The notes beneath the pieces were generated by a model, which had not been told where the DNA came from, did not search any database, and saw only the letters and a program-made list of their open reading frames with translations. The position numbers and the translations under genes were made by a program. 12,011 nt of DNA from Gallionella sp. (GTDB lineage Bacteria; Pseudomonadota; Gammaproteobacteria; Burkholderiales; Gallionellaceae): positions 1 through 12,011 of the forward strand of contig SCPW01000448.1 of the NCBI GenBank assembly GCA_004298605.1, read 5' to 3'. Of the stretch, positions 8,344 to 12,011 are shown piece by piece; positions within the stretch are counted from its first letter, which is position 1, and every line of letters begins with the position of its first letter.

Positions 8344-8451
8344 GGCGCAATAACCCTGTCCTGAGCCTGTCGAAGGGCGACGGGCATTGCGCCGTATGTA
8401 GAACCCATCCGGCGGGTTACGCTGCGCTAACCCGCCCTACAAAAACTACAA
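8344..8451. repeat. Composite palindromic repeats between clpA and gluQ
   Basis: An outer stem GGCGCAAT (8344-8351)/ATTGCGCC (8386-8393) encloses the motif CTGAGCCTGTCGAAGGG, a REP-like sequence common in proteobacterial intergenic DNA. A second hairpin follows: GGCGGGTTA (8411-8419), loop CGCTGCGC, TAACCCGCC (8428-8436). This block ends only a few bases before the gluQ start, so it forms the gluQ leader. Confidence 0.8.
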
Positions 8452-8457
8452 AAACCA

Positions 8458-9375
8458 ATGCCGCCCCCATCCACCTACCGCGGGCGTTTCGCCCCCTCCC
8501 CCACCGGCCCGCTGCATTTCGGCTCGCTGGTTGCCGCCGTCGGCAGCTATCTGGATGCCAGACATCATCACGGCCAATGGCTGGTGCGCATCGAAGACCT
8601 GGACACGCCGCGCTGTGTGCCGGGTGCTGCGGACAACATCCTGCGCACGCTGGAAGCGTTCGGCCTGCATTGGGACGAAGCAATCCTTTGCCAAAGCCGA
8701 CGCACCGCCGCTTATGAAGCGACATTGCAGCAATTGCAGGCCATCGGCGCAGCCTACCCCTGCGCCTGCACGCGCAAGGAAATCGCCGATTCGGCGTTGC
8801 ACGGTATCGAAGGCCCGGTCTATCCGGGCACATGCCGCAATGGCCTTCCGGCTGATCGAGATGCGCGGGCATGGCGAGTGCGCACGAACAACCAGCCAAC
8901 AGAATTTAACGACGCTCTGCAAGGCCACATCAACCAGCATCTCGAAAGCGAGATCGGCGATTTCGTCGTCAAGCGCGCTGACGGCCTGTTTGCCTACCAA
9001 CTTGCAGTGGTAATGGACGACGCATTTCAAAACATCACCCATGTGGTACGCGGCGCCGACCTGCTGCATTCCACACCGCGCCAGATATATTTGCAACGAT
9101 TGCTGGGGTATGCCACCCCAGCCTATATGCACCTGCCCATCGCGGTGAATGCGCAGGGCGAAAAACTCAGCAAGCAGACGCTTGCACCTGCCGTTACAGC
9201 AGACGATGTGATTGCGACTCTGTTTGCCGTGCTGGAATTTCTGCGGCAGCAACCGCCTGCCGAATTGCGGCAAGGAAGCGTTGAGGAAGTATTGGGGTGG
9301 GCGATAAAGAATTGGCAACTGGGGAAGTTGAAGGGATGCCTGCAACTCCCCACGCCAGCATGTAGATTGAGTTAG
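8458..9375 (+). CDS. gluQ: Glutamyl-Q tRNA(Asp) synthetase
   Basis: Truncated GluRS paralogue that activates glutamate and attaches it to queuosine at position 34 of tRNA-Asp; it lacks the anticodon-binding domain. The 305 aa length is typical. Class I signatures: [15 protein letters not shown] (10-24, HIGH-type) and EKLSKQ (235-240, KMSKS-type). A zinc site is suggested by C102, C104, Y122 and C126. RIEDLDTPR (44-52) is a family block. ATG 8458 is the only start that keeps the N-terminal RFAPSPTG motif with normal length. No clear ribosome binding site is seen; the leader is repeat DNA. It is probably transcribed with or after clpSA, as no clear promoter is visible in the 183-base gap. Confidence 0.95.
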   Translation: MPPPSTYRGRFAPSPTGPLHFGSLVAAVGSYLDARHHHGQWLVRIEDLDTPRCVPGAADNILRTLEAFGLHWDEAILCQSRRTAAYEATLQQLQAIGAAYPCACTRKEIADSALHGIEGPVYPGTCRNGLPADRDARAWRVRTNNQPTEFNDALQGHINQHLESEIGDFVVKRADGLFAYQLAVVMDDAFQNITHVVRGADLLHSTPRQIYLQRLLGYATPAYMHLPIAVNAQGEKLSKQTLAPAVTADDVIATLFAVLEFLRQQPPAELRQGSVEEVLGWAIKNWQLGKLKGCLQLPTPACRLS

Positions 9376-9384
9376 CAGCTTCAT

Positions 9385-9409
9385 GGTTCGACAAGCTCAC
9401 CACCGACGG
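9385..9409. repeat. REP-like fragment after gluQ
   Basis: GGTTCGACAAGCTCACC is a widespread intergenic repeat motif in Proteobacteria, related to the TGTCGAAGGG motif at 8366-8377 in inverse orientation. It is ten bases after the gluQ stop. Confidence 0.5.
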
Positions 9410-9453
9410 ACATAACCCAACATCAAATACAAAAAACCAAAATCAAAAGCAAA

Positions 9454-10022
9454 ACCGCCGGGGTTGCCCGGCAGCAAGTTTCTTTCTTTTGCGTCGCCAA
9501 AAGAAAGAAACCAAAGAAAAGGCGACCCCGGTTTGCCGCCCCTGCGGGGTTCCCTCGATAGTTCGCAAACGAGCGGGGCTGCGGAACTCGCGCTGCGCGC
9601 TCAAACAGTCCTCGCCTAAACCTCCGCTCGTTTGCGAACTATCGAGGCGGCGCTCAGGGGCAGAAAAGCAAAAACGGTCAATACCCGCTGGGCTGTTGCC
9701 CATCAAATATTGAATTGTCGCGTGGGCACTATGCCCACGCCCAAACAAAAAACAATAAAGATTTCCTTTCAATGGTTGGCGGGCGACCGCCCGCCAACCA
9801 TTGACCGCTTTGTATTGTTATCCCCTGTGCGCCGCCGAGTAGCGCAGGCTGGTCAGGGGGTGTCGGCGAGGACTGTCTGAGCGCGCAGCGCGAGTTCCGC
9901 AGCCGCCTGACCAGCCGAGCAACGCAGGGAACCGCGCAGCGGCGGCAAACCGGGGGCGCCTTCTTTTGGTTACTTTTCTTGGCAAGACAAGAAAAGTAAC
10001 CAGCCGCCGGGCTGCCCCCGGC
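9454..10022. repeat. ~570 bp nested inverted-repeat structure, no gene
   Basis: Two arms (about 9454-9660 and 9815-10022) are inverted copies of one element. Each arm has an outer T/A-rich hairpin (9478-9490/9499-9511, 13 bp; 9968-9981/9988-10001, 14 bp), a CCCCGGTTTGCCGCC block, and a variable stem capped by a nearly invariant 38-base loop (9579-9616; 9865-9902 reversed, 37 of 38 identical). In the left arm the stem is a perfect 23 bp (9554-9576/9624-9646). In the right arm the stem sequence differs but still pairs (GGCTGGTCAGG 9847-9857 with CCTGACCAGCC 9906-9916). Two hairpins sit in the centre: 9720-9728/9732-9740 and 9769-9785/9788-9804. Short open frames here follow the palindromes and show no protein features. 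Confidence 0.9.
9769..9804. repeat. 17 bp near-perfect palindrome
   Basis: TCAATGGTTGGCGGGCG (9769-9785) is exactly complementary to 9788-9804 with only AC between them. It is at the centre of the large inverted structure, flanked by partly complementary AACAATAAAG and CTTTGTATTGTT. There is no U tract, so it is not an intrinsic terminator. Confidence 0.9.
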
Positions 10023-10105
10023 AACTTCAAACTTACACCGCCTTTCATGCCAGCAACCGCCATGCTAGGATGCCCGTCATCTTTGAAATCAGCGGGGTAA
10101 AAACT

Positions 10106-10171
10106 ATGCACCAACTTATACTGCAACCTGCCCCAGCATATGCGGCGACTCTGCCGCACACTACACGTTAG
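10106..10171 (+). CDS. Possible 21-codon leader peptide ending on the cassette junction
   Basis: ATG at 10106 follows GCGGGGT with 8-9 base spacing and encodes MHQLILQPAPAYAATLPHTTR. Its TAG stop (10169-10171) lies inside the GTTAGCC core at which the cassette joins. The arrangement recalls the short ORF-11 in attI1 that aids translation of the first cassette. There is no homology evidence; it may be chance. Confidence 0.25.
   Translation: MHQLILQPAPAYAATLPHTTR
10117..10122 (+). promoter_or_regulatory. Possible -10 box (TATACT) upstream of the cassette
   Basis: TATACT is close to consensus and lies 45 bases before the cassette junction, but no good -35 is seen at 16-18 bases. It could act as a cassette promoter (Pc-like); weak evidence. 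Confidence 0.25.
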
Positions 10172-10173
10172 CC
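10145..10173 (+). other. Left cassette junction, attI-like or remnant recombination site
   Basis: The core GTTAGCC at 10167-10173 has the GTT of the IntI core site (GTTRRRY), with a pyrimidine at the third R position. Cleavage would fall between G10167 and T10168. A hairpin GCGGC/GCCGC (within 10142-10157) and ACACTACAC precede it, an arrangement loosely like attI. The proof of the junction is its exact complementarity to the R'' box of the attC at 11009-11015. The site before it does not look like an attC of another cassette. Confidence 0.6.
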
Positions 10174-11071
10174 GTGCAATCCGAGGAGCAGTAGAGAACC
10201 AACTATGGCGAACACAGTATTCTTTGCATGGCAGATGGATACGCCCTCTGACCAAAATAAGACGTTCATTTGGAATGCCTTGAATCGCGCCACGGCAACT
10301 GCCGAAGCATCCGCCTCCGTGGAGTCATCACCGCGACCAGAAAGTGATACAGGTGGAGTCGCTGGTACCCCGAATATCGTTGAAACGATCTTTAAGCGCA
10401 TTCGTGGTTGCGCAATATTTGTCGCAGATTTGACCTTCACGGCCAAGTCCGAAACAGGCAAGCTGAGCCCGAACCCCAACGTTCTGATAGAGCTTGGATA
10501 TGCAGCGCGATCGGTAGGGTGGGAGCGAACAATTTTGGTCATCAACAAGAAGTATGGCAAGGCTAGCTACCTTCCATTCGATATTCTTCAGCACAGATGG
10601 CCAATCGAATACTGCATGTCTGAGCACACAACCGTTGGTGAGAAGAGATTTGATCAACTATCTGACGCCCTGACGGCCGCGATTGTAAGTTGCCAACAGC
10701 ACACCCTTGAGCGTGCGGAAGAAATGGCCGACTCGCTCGACACGGCGACAATCGACATAGTGGCGCAATATGATCAAGCCAATTTCATTGACATGAAACT
10801 GCCGGCAAAAACAATGGGGGAATTACTGACAGGCCTCGACCACATCTTGGCAATCCGCCAGTTGGTTTCCCTCGGTGCATTGCGCATTACGCATTCGCCG
10901 ACCGTCGGCTACGCATGGACATATGACGGACGTTGCATGATCGAAGCGTTAAAAAGGAAACAGCCCCGTCTTCTTGAAGTGGTTCGCAGCCACATGAGAC
11001 CGTGAGTCGGCTAACCCATCATTCCACCGGCGCTGCGCGATGAAGCCGCGCAGCGCCGGTGAATTCAAACG
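10168..11071 (+). mobile_element. Integron-type gene cassette (904 bp)
   Basis: Cassette limits are set by the two G|TT cut sites at 10167/10168 and 11071/11072. Joining the ends would recreate GTTAGCC, which is the exact complement of R'' GGCTAAC, the rule for excised cassettes. It contains one gene in the usual orientation, with the attC four bases after the stop. No integrase gene is visible in the window, so this is a lone cassette, a cluster lacking an integrase, or part of an array whose intI lies elsewhere. Confidence 0.85.
10205..11005 (+). CDS. TIR-like nucleotide-binding domain protein, putative defence effector
   Basis: 266 aa. Residues 1-~140 read as a TIR-like fold: strand 1 VFFAWQMDTPSDQNK, a helix with NALNRA, the block SDTGGVAGTPNIVETIFKRI (47-66), strand IFVADLTF (71-78), SPNPNVLIELGYAARSVGWER (88-108) and ILVINKKYG (110-118), then LPFDI. 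Glu96 in NPNVLIELG is at the position of the catalytic glutamate of TIR NADases. Residues ~170-266 form a separate region with LGALRITHSP...GYAWTYDGRCMIEAL, resembling a winged-helix. The family is common near anti-phage genes, with proposed NAD or nucleotide cleavage; activity here is inference. ATG 10205 is preceded by GAGGAG (10183-10188, far) and AGAGAA. It is the sole cargo of the cassette. GC is lower than in the core genes. Confidence 0.8.
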   Translation: MANTVFFAWQMDTPSDQNKTFIWNALNRATATAEASASVESSPRPESDTGGVAGTPNIVETIFKRIRGCAIFVADLTFTAKSETGKLSPNPNVLIELGYAARSVGWERTILVINKKYGKASYLPFDILQHRWPIEYCMSEHTTVGEKRFDQLSDALTAAIVSCQQHTLERAEEMADSLDTATIDIVAQYDQANFIDMKLPAKTMGELLTGLDHILAIRQLVSLGALRITHSPTVGYAWTYDGRCMIEALKRKQPRLLEVVRSHMRP

Positions 11072-11077
11072 TTGGGT
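11009..11077 (+). other. attC recombination site of the cassette
   Basis: R'' is GGCTAAC (11009-11015) and R' is GTTGGGT (11071-11077, perfect GTTRRRY). Between them a 15 bp stem pairs 11025-11039 with 11047-11061 around the loop ATGAAGC. The next pairs ATT (11021-11023) and AAT (11062-11064) are reached only by leaving C11024 unpaired; this is the extrahelical base that marks the recombinogenic bottom strand in attC sites. AATTCAAACG before R' is also typical. Cleavage is expected at G11071|T11072. Confidence 0.93.
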
Positions 11078-11080
11078 TTC

Positions 11081-11108
11081 TTGACAATTTATTTTGCGTA
11101 CATACAAT
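11081..11108 (+). promoter_or_regulatory. Promoter of the brnTA operon
   Basis: Consensus TTGACA (11081-11086) and TACAAT (11103-11108) are 16 bases apart, and the brnT ATG lies at 11115. A promoter inside the segment right after attC fits a toxin-antitoxin unit that carries its own expression signal. Confidence 0.75.
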
Positions 11109-11112
11109 GTAT
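11102..11112. promoter_or_regulatory. Possible BrnA operator
   Basis: ATAC-AAT-GTAT is a small inverted repeat covering the -10 box. BrnA-type ribbon-helix-helix antitoxins autoregulate by binding such palindromes at their promoters. Motif-only evidence. Confidence 0.35.
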
Positions 11113-11114
11113 TC

Positions 11115-11400
11115 ATGATTAAATTCGAGTGATACAGCCAAGGCGATCGCAAACAAGAAGAAGCACGGCATTTCGTTTGAGGAGGCGCAATCAGTTTTCT
11201 ACGACGAGTTCGCCGTGCAGTTCTTTGATGAAGATAATTCTGCGTCAGAAGACAGATTTCTGATGCTCGGTTTCAGTGATGAAGCCCGCCTGCTGATTGT
11301 CTGTCATTGCGAACGCGACCGAGGCAACATTATTCGGATCATCTCGGCAAGAAAAGCCACAAAAAACGAGAGTAGCTATTATCGGGGAATCGGACCATGA
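11115..11400 (+). pseudogene. brnT: BrnT-family toxin, frameshifted near codon 6
   Basis: BrnT is a RelE-fold ribonuclease toxin of a type II system. The body frame reads DTAKAIANKKKHGISFEEAQ, then FYDEFAVQFFDED, EDRFLMLGFSDEARLLIVCH and IRIISARKATKNE, all typical of BrnT. The expected start is ATG at 11115 (MIKFE), but this frame meets TGA at 11130-11132. Family members continue E-W-D, and restoring two bases (GAG TGG GAT) would join both frames. No ATG, GTG or TTG exists in the body frame before GTG 11215, which would leave only 61 aa lacking the N-terminal helix. The toxin is therefore probably dead, unless this is a sequencing error or recoding. It overlaps brnA by ATGA. Confidence 0.75.
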
Positions 11401-11621
11401 AAACTGAATACGATCTATCAAAAATGAAATCCCGCAAAAATCCTTATGCGGCCAAGCTCAAAAAATCCGTCACGATGCGGTTGAGCGAAGATGTTATTGG
11501 CTATTTCAAACAAATGGCCGACGAGAAGGGTGTCCCGTATCAGAGCCTCATCAATCTTTACCTGCGAGACTGTGTGTCAAGCCATAGAAAAATCGATATT
11601 TCTTGGCGAACAACGCCTTAA
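11397..11621 (+). CDS. brnA: BrnA-family antitoxin
   Basis: 74 aa antitoxin that binds BrnT and represses the operon. A basic N-terminus (SRKNPYAAKLKKSV) precedes the ribbon-helix-helix-type core VTMRLSEDVIGYFKQMADEKGVPYQSLINLYLRDCV (25-60), which matches BrnA/CopG-like antitoxins. It starts at ATG 11397 inside the brnT stop (ATGA overlap), which indicates translational coupling. The toxin-first order is the normal brnTA order. The frame is intact while the toxin frame is not, which fits either an orphaned antitoxin or an assembly error in brnT. AT-richer than the core genes. Confidence 0.88.
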   Translation: MKTEYDLSKMKSRKNPYAAKLKKSVTMRLSEDVIGYFKQMADEKGVPYQSLINLYLRDCVSSHRKIDISWRTTP

Positions 11622-11657
11622 CGTTACAGCAGGGGCTGCGCAAAAAAACGCGCGATC

Positions 11658-12011
11658 TCAAGCCACGCCCCTCACCACCCCCGCAATCCTCTCCGCACAC
11701 CCCCTAACCAACTCCCCATCCTCCCCCTCCACCATCACCCGCAACAACGGCTCGGTGCCAGAAGGCCGCAACAACACCCGCCCCTTGCCATCCAATGCCT
11801 GTTCCGCTTCCACCACCGCCGCGCTGACCTGGCTGTTGGCAATACAGCCCTTGGCATCCGCAACGCGCACGTTGATCAACACCTGCGGGTACATCACGAG
11901 GTCTTGCGCGGCTTGGGCAAGCGTCTGTTTCGCCACGCGCAATGCATGCAGTACTTGCAATGCCGAAACGATGCCATCGCCAGTGCTGTGCTTATCCAGG
12001 CAAATGATGTG
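11658..12011 (-). CDS. glmM: Phosphoglucosamine mutase, C-terminal part
   Basis: GlmM interconverts glucosamine-6-phosphate and glucosamine-1-phosphate for UDP-GlcNAc, peptidoglycan and LPS synthesis. The frame is open at the right window edge, and the 117 visible residues are domain 4 and its lead-in: HIICLDKHSTGDGIVSALQVL, YPQVLINVRV, and the phosphate-binding loop RVLLRPSGTEPLLRVMVEG. The stop is at 11660-11658, convergent with brnA with only 36 bases between. The catalytic serine and metal-binding domains lie outside the window. Confidence 0.95.
   Translation of the reverse strand, partial: HIICLDKHSTGDGIVSALQVLHALRVAKQTLAQAAQDLVMYPQVLINVRVADAKGCIANSQVSAAVVEAEQALDGKGRVLLRPSGTEPLLRVMVEGEDGELVRGCAERIAGVVRGVA

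Noticed and set aside
9443..9880. Short open frames (70-110 codons) in the gluQ-cassette interval
   Set aside because: They run through hairpins of the inverted-repeat structure on both strands and have no ribosome binding sites or recognisable protein features.
9454..10022. A CRISPR array
   Set aside because: The repeats are inverted pairs forming hairpins, not regularly spaced direct repeats with unique spacers.
11025..11061. The strong GC hairpin after the TIR-like gene as a rho-independent terminator
   Set aside because: No T tract follows the stem, and flanking boxes and the unpaired C11024 fit attC much better.
11616..11630. CCTTAACGTTACAG after brnA as an attC
   Set aside because: R''-like and R'-like boxes abut with no stem between them and neither matches the consensus; at most a deletion remnant.

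Overview
The window reads as chromosomal DNA of a Gram-negative, GC-rich betaproteobacterium. The RluE, ClpS/ClpA, GluQ, NADP-type Icd and GlmM sequences all read as proteobacterial. A placement near the Nitrosomonadales/Gallionellaceae is only an impression; no rRNA or other taxonomic marker is present. Most of the window is housekeeping DNA. The right-hand 2.6 kb is accessory DNA.

Layout. Positions 1-310: the tail of an unrecognised gene followed by a strong intrinsic terminator. 424-1359: a Cox15/CtaA-type heme A synthase homologue whose first-half Glu/His motif appears lost. 1579-3030: RhlE-type DEAD-box RNA helicase. 3088-3717 (minus): 23S rRNA pseudouridine synthase RluE, whose last ~34 codons come from a repeat element. 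3789-5027: NADP isocitrate dehydrogenase. 5267-5470 (minus): a CspA-type cold-shock protein with a long leader. 5709-8274: the clpS-clpA N-degron proteolysis operon. 8458-9375: GluQ, which glutamylates queuosine on tRNA-Asp. 9376-10167: gene-free, dominated by a ~570 bp nested inverted-repeat structure. 10168-11071: a complete integron-type gene cassette carrying a TIR-like protein gene and ending in a canonical attC site. 11072-11621: a brnT/brnA type II toxin-antitoxin operon whose toxin frame is broken near codon 6. 11658-12011 (minus): the C-terminus of GlmM.

Repeats shape the intergenic spaces. A ~152 bp element occurs after rhlE (copy A) and, in opposite orientation, after icd (copy B). 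A related partial copy (C) with other repeats sits between clpA and gluQ. In B the central 25 bp is inverted relative to the arms when compared with A, so the T-rich side still faces downstream of the neighbouring gene in both copies. Copy A has also been captured as the 3' end of rluE.

The most interesting part is the cassette. The core at its left junction (GTTAGCC) is the exact reverse complement of the R'' box (GGCTAAC) of the attC at its right end, as expected if the cassette once circularised and was inserted by IntI-type recombination. No integrase gene is visible here. The cargo has a TIR-like nucleotide-binding domain joined to an unassigned C-terminal region, so it is a candidate anti-phage or nucleotide-signalling effector. 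The adjacent TA operon has its own promoter, but there is no room for an attC behind it.
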